From: Segatella copri
GTDB taxonomy: Bacteria > Bacteroidota > Bacteroidia > Bacteroidales > Bacteroidaceae
Reading direction: 5' to 3'
NCBI RefSeq assembly: GCF_026015625.1
Contig: NZ_JAPDVG010000001.1
Location: 2,056,001 to 2,120,000 of the forward strand
Length of the DNA: 64,000 nt
Below the pieces are notes generated by a model. That model saw only the letters and a list, made by a program, of their open reading frames with translations, did not search any database and was not told where the DNA came from. Positions within the stretch are counted from its first letter, which is position 1; each line of letters starts with the position of its first letter. Shown in pieces: positions 34,544 to 43,639 of the stretch. The position numbers were made by a program, and so were the translations under genes.

Positions 34544-35002
34544 ATGAACAAGCCTATGTATATGAAAATGTTTGGTAAATATATTTCTGCCATTCTCTTG
34601 CTAGCTATCCTTGCGCTTGCCACATGTTGCAGTCAACCTTCCAAACAAGGGGCTGCCAATGATGCAACAAGTGCTAAAAATTCAATAGCCTTTCTTGAGA
34701 AAGAACATGATTTTGGAGAATATCGAGAAAAGGAAACGAAAAGATACGCTTTCAAGTACAAGAATGCAGGCAAGTCTCCACTTGTCATATACAAGGCTGA
34801 GAGCGATTGTGGTTGCACACAAGTCAAATTCAATCCACAGCCTTTGATGCCAGGCGAGTATGATTCTATCATTGTAGTATATGATGGAAATGGCTTTTTG
34901 AACGGTTCTTTTAGAAAGTTCATCAACATATACTCAAATGCTTCAGAAAAGCCAATGGAGTTGAGCATCAAGGGCTGTTATTTTGATAAGAGTGAAGAAT
35001 GA
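34544..35002 (+). CDS. DUF1573 lipoprotein
   Basis: A 152-residue protein with a lipobox-like signal (AILALATCCSQPSK) and one DUF1573 Ig-like domain (HDFGEYREKETKRYAFKYKN, SDCGCTQVKFNPQPLMPGE). DUF1573 domains are common in exported Bacteroidota proteins; their role is unknown. It starts three bases after the OmpA stop and so belongs to the right operon. The left operon has no such gene. The true start may be the second or third Met; the signal peptide works with any of them. Confidence 0.8.
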   Translation: MNKPMYMKMFGKYISAILLLAILALATCCSQPSKQGAANDATSAKNSIAFLEKEHDFGEYREKETKRYAFKYKNAGKSPLVIYKAESDCGCTQVKFNPQPLMPGEYDSIIVVYDGNGFLNGSFRKFINIYSNASEKPMELSIKGCYFDKSEE

Positions 35003-35055
35003 TTCTTCGCATGATGTTTGATTATGTAATAACAATCAAATTATAAACTTTTATA

Positions 35056-35208
35056 GAAAACTGCGTGTGGGCATGAACCATACTTACGGGTATCGAGATA
35101 CCAGTTCATATCCTTCATAGGGATGTTGCGAGCCTCAATCTCACCCATCAGCTTGTCATAACTCTCCTCACGGACAGAACCACCGATAATCTCACTAATC
35201 TGTGGGAA
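35056..35208 (-). pseudogene. displaced fragment of asnS
   Basis: About 153 bases match 37438-37590, an internal part of asnS near its 3' end, in the same orientation with about three mismatches. It codes for [20 protein letters not shown] but has no start and no end. It is a scar, not a gene, and ends abruptly in ompA-derived sequence. Confidence 0.85.
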
Positions 35209-35500
35209 CAGTAGGTTGACTTCCTGAACAAGAACACAGAGGCAAAGGTTGTAGTAACCGGCTATGCTGACAAGGGTACAGGCAATGACGTCATCAACGA
35301 CCGCATTGCTGGCAAGCGAGCAGCAGCTGTGGTTTGGATGCTGACAAAGAAATATAATATACCTTCTGAGCGCATTACAGAAGAATCTAAGGGTGCACGT
35401 GTGCAGCCTTTTGCTGAAAACGCAGAGAACCGTGTAACGATCATGATCGCTAAGTAGTACGGTAAGTTTATAATGCGACAACCAATTACTAAATTGGTGG

Positions 35501-35530
35501 CGGGGCTTCCTCAGGGATGCCCCGTTTTTT
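35501..35530 (+). terminator. copied ompA terminator
   Basis: CGGGGC ... GCCCCG followed by TTTTTTC; it resembles 7834-7861 with changes in the upper stem. Confidence 0.65.
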
Positions 35531-35607
35531 CTTTCAGATATCCCTTTCTTCTCCCGCTAATTTTGTTATTTTTTCACCATTTCTTGCAGTTTCTCAATAT
35601 TTTGTTG

Positions 35608-35615
35608 TACCTTTG
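35608..35615 (+). promoter_or_regulatory. captured trpS promoter now facing the AAA/PD-(D/E)XK gene
   Basis: Plus-strand TACCTTTG within the copied trpS promoter region, 24 bases before the start codon of the gene at 35640. Confidence 0.6.
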
Positions 35616-35639
35616 CAACGTATTAAAAAATAAGCGCTT

Positions 35640-37196
35640 ATGGCTATAAAACAATATCCTTTGGGAATACAGACCTTTGAGCGTATCCGTAAGGAGGACA
35701 AGCTCTATATAGATAAGACGGAATATATCTACCGCATGACCCATTCTGATGGTACATATTTCTTCGTGGGGAGACCACGCCGTTTTGGAAAGTCGCTCCT
35801 TGTTTCGACCATGCAAAGTTATTTTGAAGGTAAGAAAGACTTGTTTAAAGGACTTGCCATGGAACAGCTTGAAAAAGAATGGATAGAATATCCTGTAATC
35901 CATCTGGATATGAGTGGAGGAAAGTATATGTCTGAAGATCAGCTACAACGATATCTGATAGATTTGGTGGAAGAACAGGAACGGAAATTTAGCTTTCATA
36001 ATGAGAAGATAGATATAAATCTTCGCTTGAAAGACCTCATTATGTCTTTATATCAGACTACAGGCAAGAAGGTGGTAGTGCTGATTGACGAGTATGATGC
36101 CCCTTTGCTGGACGTGGCTCACGAAAAAGAGGAGTTGGTTAAGCTTCGCAACATCATGCGTAATTTCTTCAGCCCGCTGAAGGCGCGTGAAGCCTATCTT
36201 CGTTTTGTCTTTTTTACGGGTATTACTAAGTTTTCGCAAGTGAGTATATTCAGTGAATTGAATAACGTCACCAATGTATCCATGTATGATGAATATGCTG
36301 GTATGTTGGGGATTACTAAGGAAGAACTTTGCGGGCAATTGTCAGAAGATATAGAAGTGCTGGCTACAAAAATGCATCTTACCAAGGAGCAGACCTTAGA
36401 TAAGTTGACTGAGAATTATGATGGATATCATTTTTCAGCTTATTCTCCTGATGTCTTCAACCCTTACAGCCTGTTCAATTGCTTCGCTCAGGGTAAGTTG
36501 GGTTCTTATTGGTTTGCCTCAGGTACGCCAACCTATCTTATCAATATGATGCGTAAATATCATGTGCTTCCTACAGGCATTACGCGTGTTGAGGCTGACG
36601 AGAGTGAATTTGATGCACCTACAGAGGATATGACTACAATGATGCCGCTGCTTTACCAGAGTGGTTATTTGACCATCAAGGATTATAACAGAGATTACAA
36701 CTATTATACGCTTGATATTCCTAACAAGGAGGTGAAGATAGGGTTGACCAAGGCTTTGATTCCGTCTTATGTTACTGGTAATACGCTTGCTACTACCAAT
36801 ACGGCTCGTCGCATAGCACAGGCTTTGGATAAGCAAGACATGGATGGAGCTTTGCATCTGCTACAGGATTTTCTGGGTACTGTGCCTTATTGCAATGTCA
36901 CCAATCATGAGGGGCATTATCAGCAGATGCTTTTCATCATCTTCTCGCTCCTCACCGATTATCTGGTAGATGTAGAGGTGCATACTCCAAAGGGAAGGGT
37001 AGATGTCGTTTTGTTGACTGGAACAGATTTATACATCATAGAACTGAAACTTGATAAGAGTGCTCAGGCTGCAATGCAGCAAATCAATCTCAAAAACTAT
37101 CGCCAGCGTTTCGCTCTCTGCAACAAACCTATAACGAAAGTTGGTATCAACTTCGACTCTTCAAAGGGAAACATAGAGGATTGGGTGATAGAGTAA
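35640..37196 (+). CDS. AAA-ATPase-like / PD-(D/E)XK family protein
   Basis: A 518-residue protein of the AAA-ATPase-like (DUF1703-associated) family abundant in Bacteroidota. The N-terminal segment MAIKQYPLGIQTFERIRKED is typical; a Walker A-like GRPRRFGKSLLVST lies near residue 45, a Walker B-like KVVVLIDEYDAPLL near 145, and a C-terminal PD-(D/E)XK nuclease-like fold (GRVDVVLLTGTDLYIIELKLD) near 455. Function is unknown; mobility or defence roles have been suggested for the family. It depends on a promoter copied from trpS and lies between two copies of asnS sequence, so it probably arrived with the rearrangement. Confidence 0.85.
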   Translation: MAIKQYPLGIQTFERIRKEDKLYIDKTEYIYRMTHSDGTYFFVGRPRRFGKSLLVSTMQSYFEGKKDLFKGLAMEQLEKEWIEYPVIHLDMSGGKYMSEDQLQRYLIDLVEEQERKFSFHNEKIDINLRLKDLIMSLYQTTGKKVVVLIDEYDAPLLDVAHEKEELVKLRNIMRNFFSPLKAREAYLRFVFFTGITKFSQVSIFSELNNVTNVSMYDEYAGMLGITKEELCGQLSEDIEVLATKMHLTKEQTLDKLTENYDGYHFSAYSPDVFNPYSLFNCFAQGKLGSYWFASGTPTYLINMMRKYHVLPTGITRVEADESEFDAPTEDMTTMMPLLYQSGYLTIKDYNRDYNYYTLDIPNKEVKIGLTKALIPSYVTGNTLATTNTARRIAQALDKQDMDGALHLLQDFLGTVPYCNVTNHEGHYQQMLFIIFSLLTDYLVDVEVHTPKGRVDVVLLTGTDLYIIELKLDKSAQAAMQQINLKNYRQRFALCNKPITKVGINFDSSKGNIEDWVIE

Positions 37197-37286
37197 ATGA
37201 AAAAAGATAGAAGAAGATAGATGAAATAGATTAAAGAAAATCATAAGTAGCTGCGTTGACCATCGCAAGTACTTGCGAAGAGCAAT

Positions 37287-37320
37287 GAAGCCTGTTTCGA
37301 AGGACATCGAAACAGGCTTC
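37287..37320. terminator. bidirectional terminator between the AAA protein gene and asnS
   Basis: GAAGCCTGTTTCGA, six-base loop, TCGAAACAGGCTTC. The two genes converge here. The plus side is followed by ATTTATTTATT; the minus side is less T-rich. Confidence 0.75.
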
Positions 37321-37331
37321 ATTTATTTATT

Positions 37332-38759
37332 CTAGAATTCTGCGTTCTTTGGTGTACGTGGGAATGGAATCACGTCGCGGATATTCTGCATACCGGTTAC
37401 GAAGAGAATCAGACGCTCGAAACCGAGACCGAAACCTGCGTGTGGGCATGAACCATACTTACGGGTATCGAGATACCAGTTCATATCCTTCATAGGGATG
37501 TTGCGAGCCTCAATCTCACCCATCAGCTTGTCATAGCTCTCCTCACGGACAGAACCACCGATAATCTCACCAATCTGTGGGAACAGTACGTCGGTACCCT
37601 GAACGGTCTGACCGCTCTTGCCACCGAAACCACTCTCCTCCTCGTCTATCTTCATATAGAATGCCTTGATAGCCTTAGGATAGTTGGTCATGATAACCGG
37701 GCGCTTGAAGTGCTCCTCTACGAGGAAACGCTCATGCTCTGAAGCCAGGTCATCACCCCACTCGCATGGGAACTCAAACTTCTTACCGTTGGCAATAGCC
37801 TCCTGAAGGATGCGGATACCCTCGGTATATGGAAGATGAACGAAGTCGGAATTCAATACGCCTTCCAGACGGGCAATCAGACCCTTGTCAATCATCTTGT
37901 TCAAGAAAGCAAGATCGTCCTTGCAATGCTCCAGTGCCCAACGGATACAATACTTGATGAAGTCTTCCTCCAACTCCATCAAACCGTCCATATCCAGGAA
38001 AGCAACCTCTGGCTCTACCATCCAGAACTCAGCCAGGTGGCGAGGAGTATTACTGTTCTCTGCACGGAAGGTTGGACCGAAGGTATAGATGGCGCCGAGT
38101 GCTGTAGCACCGAGCTCACCCTCCAACTGACCGGAAACGGTCAATGAAGTCTGCTTGCCGAAGAAATCATCAGAATAGTCGATTTTGCCATCCTCGGTCT
38201 TCTTCAGGTTGTAGAGATTCTTGGTAGTTACCTGGAACATCTGACCTGCCCCCTCGCAGTCGCTGGCTGTGATGAGCGGAGTATTGAAATAGAAATATCC
38301 ATGCTCATGGAAGTAGGTGTGGATAGCCATTGCCATGTTATGGCGGATACGCATTACGGCACCAAAGGTATTGGTACGGAGACGGAGGTGAGCATACTGA
38401 CGCATGTATTCGAAGCTCTGTCCCTTCTTCTGCATAGGATAGTCGCTGCCGCAGAGACCGTAAATTTCGATGCTCTCGCACTGGATCTCAACACTCTGTC
38501 CGGCACCCTGGCTTTCTACCAGCGTACCTACGGCGCTGATACAAGCACCAGTAGTAATCTGACGGAGCTGATTTTCATCGACCTTTGATGGGTCGACTAC
38601 TATCTGAATATTATTAATAGTAGAACCATCGTTAAGAGCGATAAAATCGACTGCTTTGCTACTACGATGGGTACGAACCCATCCCTTGACATTCACGATT
38701 GAGCCGTAGGCTGTACTCTTGAGCAAGTCTACAACTTTAGTTCTTTTTACTTTTTCCAT
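37332..38759 (-). CDS. asnS: asparagine--tRNA ligase
   Basis: A 475-residue class IIb synthetase. The N-terminal OB-fold anticodon domain ([21 protein letters not shown]) is followed by the catalytic core with motif 2 ([20 protein letters not shown]) and motif 3 ([20 protein letters not shown]). It charges tRNA-Asn in the cytoplasm. It is the last gene of a minus-strand run after the rluB-like gene (16-base gap). A 153-bp piece of it is duplicated at 35056-35208. Confidence 0.96.
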   Translation of the reverse strand: MEKVKRTKVVDLLKSTAYGSIVNVKGWVRTHRSSKAVDFIALNDGSTINNIQIVVDPSKVDENQLRQITTGACISAVGTLVESQGAGQSVEIQCESIEIYGLCGSDYPMQKKGQSFEYMRQYAHLRLRTNTFGAVMRIRHNMAMAIHTYFHEHGYFYFNTPLITASDCEGAGQMFQVTTKNLYNLKKTEDGKIDYSDDFFGKQTSLTVSGQLEGELGATALGAIYTFGPTFRAENSNTPRHLAEFWMVEPEVAFLDMDGLMELEEDFIKYCIRWALEHCKDDLAFLNKMIDKGLIARLEGVLNSDFVHLPYTEGIRILQEAIANGKKFEFPCEWGDDLASEHERFLVEEHFKRPVIMTNYPKAIKAFYMKIDEEESGFGGKSGQTVQGTDVLFPQIGEIIGGSVREESYDKLMGEIEARNIPMKDMNWYLDTRKYGSCPHAGFGLGFERLILFVTGMQNIRDVIPFPRTPKNAEF

Positions 38760-38775
38760 TGTTTATTACTCTGTT

Positions 38776-40206
38776 TTATTCAAAAGCACCCATGCGGAGC
38801 ATGTCTACCTCCTTCTCAGTAAGGAAGCGCCAGTCACCGCGACGGAGATTTTTCTTAGTCAAACCTGCGAACTGTACACGGTCGAGTTTGGTAACACGAT
38901 AGCCGAGGCTCTCGAAGATACGGCGCACGATACGGTTCTTGCCACTATGAATCTCGATGCCAACCTGTGCCTTGTCGCGATCATCAGCATACTCTACAGC
39001 ATCTGCCTTGATTTCACCATCTTCCAAGGTGATACCCTCACGGATCTGATCCATATCGTGAGCTGTCAGGTTCTTGTCGAGGTGAACGTGATAAACCTTC
39101 TTCTTCAGGAACTTAGGGTGAGTAAGCTTAGAAGCCAGGTCACCATCGTTGGTCAAGAGAAGTACACCTGTTGTATTACGGTCGAGACGGCCTACAGGAT
39201 AGATACGCTCAGGACAAACATCCTTTACGAGGTCCATCACAGTCTTGCGCTGCTGAGGATCATCGCTGGTTGTAACATAATCCTTTGGCTTGTTGAGCAA
39301 TACGTATACCTTCTTCTCCAAAGTTACAGGAGCGTCGTGGAACTTCACCTCATCGGTACGAAGGATCTTGGTACCCAACTCGGTAACTACCTCACCATTG
39401 ACAGTTACCAGACCTGCCTGGATGAACTCATCAGCCTCACGGCGAGAGCAAACACCAGCATTGGCGAGGAACTTGTTCAAGCGCAATGGCTCTGTTGGGT
39501 CGATGTTCTCCTCCTTATATTCGATACGCTTCTTCATGCTATACTTAGCATTTGGATCGTAACCAGGAGTGTGCTGACGGAAACCGCCACCACGGTTGTT
39601 GCCATAGCCACCACCCTGTGGACGGCCATAACCGCCACGGTTGTTGCCATAACCACCCTGCTGAGGACGACCATAGCCACCACCACGGTTGTTGCCATAG
39701 CCGCCACCCTGTGGACGACCATAACCACCACGGTTGTTGCCATAACCACCCTGCTGAGAACGAGACTGGTAGCCGCCCTGCTGGCGTGGCTGGTAGCCAC
39801 CCTGCTGACGAGGCTGATAACCACCCTGCTCATCATTATTGTTGTAACGAGGACGATAGCCACCCTGCTGAGGACGAGACTGATAGCCTCCCTGCTGACG
39901 TGGCTGGTAGCCACCACGGTTGCTGTTACCATAACCACCACGGCTCTGATAGCTGCTGCGCTGTGGACGCTCGCTGCCGCCTGTACTCTGCAAGCCAGCA
40001 CCAAAACCTTCAGGACGGAAACCGCCTTCGCTGTTACTGCTACTTCTGTCGCTGCTGTATGCGCGATGTGAATTGATACGAGGACGCTGTGTGCGACCTA
40101 CTGGTCGATAACTCTTCTGATAACCACCTGCTGGGTTGTAGCCCTCACGGGTTCTCTCATTCTCAGAAGACTGATCTTGAGGTTTGTTTTCAAATTCTGA
40201 ATCCAT
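38776..40206 (-). CDS. RluB/RsuA-type pseudouridine synthase with a long Gly/Arg/Gln repeat N-terminus
   Basis: A 476-residue protein in two parts. Residues about 80-215 are low complexity: repeated GGYQPRQQ, GGYQSRPQQ and GGYGNNRGGYGRPQ units, RGG-like. Then come an S4 RNA-binding domain (LRLNKFLANAGVCSRREADE) and the RsuA/RluB catalytic domain with the Asp motif GRLDRNTTGVLLLTNDGD. The enzyme converts uridine to pseudouridine in rRNA, probably 23S. The disordered tail may bind RNA or drive condensation. The repetitive DNA also creates long false antisense frames. Confidence 0.9.
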   Translation of the reverse strand: MDSEFENKPQDQSSENERTREGYNPAGGYQKSYRPVGRTQRPRINSHRAYSSDRSSSNSEGGFRPEGFGAGLQSTGGSERPQRSSYQSRGGYGNSNRGGYQPRQQGGYQSRPQQGGYRPRYNNNDEQGGYQPRQQGGYQPRQQGGYQSRSQQGGYGNNRGGYGRPQGGGYGNNRGGGYGRPQQGGYGNNRGGYGRPQGGGYGNNRGGGFRQHTPGYDPNAKYSMKKRIEYKEENIDPTEPLRLNKFLANAGVCSRREADEFIQAGLVTVNGEVVTELGTKILRTDEVKFHDAPVTLEKKVYVLLNKPKDYVTTSDDPQQRKTVMDLVKDVCPERIYPVGRLDRNTTGVLLLTNDGDLASKLTHPKFLKKKVYHVHLDKNLTAHDMDQIREGITLEDGEIKADAVEYADDRDKAQVGIEIHSGKNRIVRRIFESLGYRVTKLDRVQFAGLTKKNLRRGDWRFLTEKEVDMLRMGAFE

Positions 40207-40302
40207 TTTCTTAAAATACTTAATAGCCTCACGGCTGGGTTAATAAATCTAATTTTTACTTTTATATATATGTACTAAAACTACAAAATTCCTTTGTGTA
40301 TA

Positions 40303-41649
40303 TTAGATACCTGTATAATTGCTTGGTGTGATTGCCATCAGTTCTGCCTTAACACTATCACTCACATTCAATCCCTGGATAAACTCATGAATAGTTTCCT
40401 CAGTCATGTGCTGGTTGGTACGTGTCAACGCCTTCAATGCCTCGTAAGGATGTGGATATGCCTCACGGCGAAGGATAGTCTGGATAGCCTCAGCTACAAC
40501 TGCCCATGTATTATTCAAATCTTCCTGCAGTTTCTCCTCGTGAAGAATCAGTTTACGCAAGCCCTTCAATGTACTCTGGATAGCAATGACGCTATGACCG
40601 AGAGGCACACCGATGTTACGGAGTACGGTACTGTCAGTAAGGTCGCGCTGCAAGCGGCTAACCGGAAGTTTCTGTGCCAGGAACTGAAGAATGGCATTGG
40701 CTATGCCCAGGTTACCTTCACTGTTCTCATAATCGATAGGATTCACCTTGTGAGGCATCGCACTTGAGCCTACCTCACCTGCCTTGATCTTCTGCTTGAA
40801 GTAATCCATAGAGATATACATCCAGAAGTCACGGTCTAAGTCGATGATAATGGTGTTGATACGGCGGATGGCGTCAAAGATAGCGCCAAGGTAGTCATAG
40901 TTACTGATCTGTGTGGTATACTGCTCGCGTTCCAAACCGAGTTTTTCGCTGACAAACTTGTTACCGAATGCTTTCCAGTCATACTGTGGATAAGCTACAT
41001 GGTGAGCATTGTAGTTACCGGTAGCACCACCGAACTTAGCTGTAATCTTGCAAGCCTTGAGAGAATTGAGCTGCTCGGTAAGACGGTAAACATAAACCAT
41101 GATTTCCTTGCCCAGGCGGGTAGGTGAAGCAGGCTGTCCGTGAGTCTTAGCCAGCATAGGCACATCCTTCCACTCATCAGCATAAGTCTGAAGTTGGGCT
41201 ATCAGCTCTTCTACCTGTGGATTGAAGCACTCTTCCAAAGCCTCCTTTACAGAGAGAGGCACACTTGTGTTGTTGATATCCTGAGATGTCAAACCAAAAT
41301 GGATAAACTCCTTGTAAGCATCCAGGCCACCGATTTTATCAAATTCTTCCTTGATAAAATACTCTACAGCTTTTACATCGTGATTGGTAATCTTCTCGAT
41401 GTCTTTTACGCGCTGTGCTTCATTTTCGTCAAAATTACGATAAATGTCACGCAGACGTTCGAACAGCGACTTGTCGAAAGAAGCAAGCTGTGGCAAAGGT
41501 AACTCGCATAGAGTGATGAAGTATTCAATCTCTACGCGTACACGATAACGAATGAGAGCATACTCTGAAAAGTAGTTAGCGAGTTGCTCTGTTTTTCCCC
41601 TATAACGACCATCAATTGGTGATATGGCAGTCAATAAATCTAAATTCAT
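40303..41649 (-). CDS. purB: adenylosuccinate lyase
   Basis: A 448-residue member of the fumarase/aspartase superfamily. The signature loop GSSAMPHKVNPIDYENSEGN is intact, and the N-terminal LTAISPIDGRYRGKTEQLAN matches the E. coli-like PurB branch. It catalyses two steps: SAICAR to AICAR in purine synthesis and adenylosuccinate to AMP. It has its own consensus promoter and precedes the rluB-like gene by about 95 bases. Confidence 0.96.
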   Translation of the reverse strand: MNLDLLTAISPIDGRYRGKTEQLANYFSEYALIRYRVRVEIEYFITLCELPLPQLASFDKSLFERLRDIYRNFDENEAQRVKDIEKITNHDVKAVEYFIKEEFDKIGGLDAYKEFIHFGLTSQDINNTSVPLSVKEALEECFNPQVEELIAQLQTYADEWKDVPMLAKTHGQPASPTRLGKEIMVYVYRLTEQLNSLKACKITAKFGGATGNYNAHHVAYPQYDWKAFGNKFVSEKLGLEREQYTTQISNYDYLGAIFDAIRRINTIIIDLDRDFWMYISMDYFKQKIKAGEVGSSAMPHKVNPIDYENSEGNLGIANAILQFLAQKLPVSRLQRDLTDSTVLRNIGVPLGHSVIAIQSTLKGLRKLILHEEKLQEDLNNTWAVVAEAIQTILRREAYPHPYEALKALTRTNQHMTEETIHEFIQGLNVSDSVKAELMAITPSNYTGI

Positions 41650-41674
41650 AACAATACGTATTATATATAGGGTG

Positions 41675-41682
41675 CAAAATTA
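41675..41682 (-). promoter_or_regulatory. -7 promoter element of purB
   Basis: Minus-strand TAATTTTG 25 bases before the purB start. Confidence 0.6.
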
Positions 41683-41733
41683 ATGAATTATCGTGAGAAA
41701 ACAGAGAAAATAGTGATAAAATAATTTAAAAGC

Positions 41734-41770
41734 ATAAAAAAAGGTCTCTCAACATTTGTTGAAAGACCTT
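41734..41770 (-). terminator. terminator of the tRNA-Val transcript
   Basis: Minus strand: AAGGTCTTTCAACA ... TGTTGAGAGACCTT followed by TTTTT, just downstream of the second tRNA. Confidence 0.85.
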
Positions 41771-41778
41771 CACCATTG

Positions 41779-41853
41779 TGGGCGTTGACGGATTCGAACC
41801 GCCGACCCTCTGCTTGTAAGGCAGATGCTCTAAACCAGCTGAGCTAAACGCCC
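41779..41853 (-). tRNA. tRNA-Val (anticodon TAC)
   Basis: 75 bases without encoded CCA. Acceptor GGGCGTT pairs with AACGCCC, the anticodon loop is CTTACAA within a TCTGC/GCAGA stem, and the T-loop is GTTCGAATC. It is transcribed with the tRNA gene at 41904. Confidence 0.96.
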
Positions 41854-41903
41854 TTAAAAAAAGTCCCTGCAACCACAAAAGTGAATCACAGGGAACACCC
41901 CCG

Positions 41904-41978
41904 TGGGCGCTGACGGATTCGAACCGCCGGCCCTCTGCTTGTAAGGCAGATGCTCTAAACCAGCTGAGCTAAGCGCCC
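41904..41978 (-). tRNA. tRNA-Val (anticodon TAC), second copy
   Basis: Nearly identical to the copy at 41779-41853, with paired changes in the acceptor stem (GGGCGCT with AGCGCCC) and a change in the T-stem side (GGGCCGGC for GGGTCGGC). Paired differences show that both copies fold. Confidence 0.96.
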
Positions 41979-41998
41979 TTACTTTTCGTAAGCGGTTG

Positions 41999-42006
41999 CA
42001 AAGGTA
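41999..42006 (-). promoter_or_regulatory. -7 promoter element of the tRNA-Val pair
   Basis: Minus-strand TACCTTTG with TTTG 20 bases upstream, a full consensus. It lies 21 bases before the first tRNA base. Confidence 0.7.
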
Positions 42007-42243
42007 CGACTATTTTTTGGTTCCACCAAATTTTTCAGCAACTTTTTTCGTTTTTTCTTCAAAAAAGTGCATTTTCTGGTGTTTTTCCTCAATTTTCAGG
42101 GTAAAAACGGTCAGTTTTTGCATTTCAATTGCCAAAAACAGCCAACCAAGAGAAAGCACTTACGATGGGACTGCAAAACCTCATTCAACCCCAAAAGGTA
42201 CTTATTGAGAAAGAAAAGTTCTTTTTTAAAAAATTCAAAGAAA

Positions 42244-42277
42244 CAAAAAAGGCATTCTTCACGAGGAAGAATGCCCT
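42244..42277 (-). terminator. terminator of the OmpA-family gene
   Basis: Minus strand: GGGCATTCTTC-CTCGT-GAAGAATGCC then TTTTTTG. It lies about 40 bases after the stop codon at 42316. Confidence 0.85.
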
Positions 42278-42315
42278 ATTCTATTTTTATACCTTATATT
42301 ATATATACTGTATAA

Positions 42316-43488
42316 TTACTCACCAACCTGAACAGTTGCACGACGGTTGTAAGAAGCAGGAGTCAAATCCTTAACACCACCGTTAGCCTTAACTACGATG
42401 TTCTCCTTAGCAACACCCAACTTAACGAGCTCATCAGCTACCTTCTCAGCACGAGCCTTAGAAATCTTCTGGTTAACAGCTGCAGAACCAGTAGCGCTGT
42501 CAGCATAACCGTTAACTACCAACTTAGCGTTGTTGTCCTTAGCATACTGAGCGAGAGCCTGTACGTTTACGAGATCCTTCTTAGAAGCAACCTTAGACTT
42601 GCCGATGTTGAAGAATACAGAAACTGGAGTAGCAACATACTCCTTAACTGCCTTATCCTCTACAGACTTCTGGTTGTTCAAGAGATTCTTCAAACGGTCG
42701 TTCTCTGCATTAGCATCGTTCAACTTAGCATTGATAGCGTCAAGTTCTGACTGATGAAGAGCGTTGATAGCGTCAACATCTGGAACCTTGTTCCAAGTAG
42801 CCTTACCCAAGTTGTATGTAACACCGACCTCAACATTCAAAGAACGGTCGTGTCTTGCAATCACCTTGTCGATAGAGCGAGATGTGCTAGGCTTAGCACC
42901 TGCCAATACACCTGTGTAACCATCATAGTCGCTAGCACCTAATGCATAGTTTACATCGAAGTTGACAGCCCACTTCTTATTGATCTTGAACTCGTTCAAG
43001 ATACCAACACCAACTACAGGAGCATAGCAGTTAGCGCTCATGTTACGGTTAATACCAAAACCTGCGTAAGGGATGCAATCCCAAACACGAGCCTCGTTGT
43101 AACCACACAACATATTGCTAACATTGAACAAAACCTGCTCATTCAAAGTCCAATACTTATTTGCATTTGTTGACTTATTCTCAGAAACTACTGTACGGCC
43201 CCAAACGCCATTGAGCTTGGTACGGAGACCGAGACCTGGTGTGAACCACTTACCTACTGCAACAGAGAAACCGAGATTGTTTCTGAAACCCTTGAGTGGG
43301 CTCTTAGAGAAACCATTGCCCTCTTCCTGGTTGCCCCAGAATGCAGAACCAGCAACGTTTGCCTGAACAAACCAATTGCTCCAGAAAGAATTTGTTGCAA
43401 CGCTATACTTCTCAGTAGTTGCTGCATCCTGAGCCATACTGCCCATTGTTACGCTAGCCAATGCTAGCACTGCTAATAACTTTTTCAT
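42316..43488 (-). CDS. OmpA-family outer membrane protein
   Basis: A 390-residue protein with signal peptide (LAVLALASVTMGSMAQ), an N-terminal beta barrel with many aromatic residues, a short helical segment (residues about 245-285, LDAINAKLNDANAENDRLKN) and a C-terminal OmpA domain (VFFNIGKSKVASKKDLVNVQ, LVVNGYADSATGSAAVNQKI). It should link outer membrane and peptidoglycan. It differs from the OmpA twins of the switch loci in having a helical linker rather than a Pro-rich one. It has its own promoter and terminator. Confidence 0.9.
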   Translation of the reverse strand: MKKLLAVLALASVTMGSMAQDAATTEKYSVATNSFWSNWFVQANVAGSAFWGNQEEGNGFSKSPLKGFRNNLGFSVAVGKWFTPGLGLRTKLNGVWGRTVVSENKSTNANKYWTLNEQVLFNVSNMLCGYNEARVWDCIPYAGFGINRNMSANCYAPVVGVGILNEFKINKKWAVNFDVNYALGASDYDGYTGVLAGAKPSTSRSIDKVIARHDRSLNVEVGVTYNLGKATWNKVPDVDAINALHQSELDAINAKLNDANAENDRLKNLLNNQKSVEDKAVKEYVATPVSVFFNIGKSKVASKKDLVNVQALAQYAKDNNAKLVVNGYADSATGSAAVNQKISKARAEKVADELVKLGVAKENIVVKANGGVKDLTPASYNRRATVQVGE

Positions 43489-43543
43489 AACTTTATAATT
43501 TAAAAATCAATTTATATATATATATACCTTCTGAATGACGGAG

Positions 43544-43551
43544 CAAAGATA
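43544..43551 (-). promoter_or_regulatory. -7 promoter element of the OmpA-family gene
   Basis: Minus-strand TATCTTTG, 56 bases before the start codon. The leader contains the alternating stretch TATATATATATA. Confidence 0.6.
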
Positions 43552-43639
43552 ATACTATTTTTTGAAATAACCTTCATTTTCTAAAAAAAATAGCATTTTT
43601 CGTTAACTTTTTTAAGAAAAACGGGATTTTTCCCTGCTT

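Larger units (their letters stand above)
35215..35620 (+). pseudogene. displaced copy of the ompA 3' end, its terminator and the trpS promoter
   Basis: This stretch matches the reverse complement of about 7747-8146: the last 75 or so codons of the left ompA ([20 protein letters not shown], ending in a stop at 35457), the terminator, the spacer and the promoter of trpS. It lacks a start codon and membrane domain. The match stops just before the trpS start codon. It fills the gap 35003-35639 together with the asnS fragment. Confidence 0.88.

Noticed and set aside
35041..35481. A 146-codon minus-strand frame
   Set aside because: It is made of an asnS scrap joined to the antisense of an ompA scrap.
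38719..40071. A 450-codon frame antisense to the rluB-like gene
   Set aside because: Created by the Gly/Arg/Gln repeats of the real gene, with a Thr/Ala/Val-rich nonsense translation.
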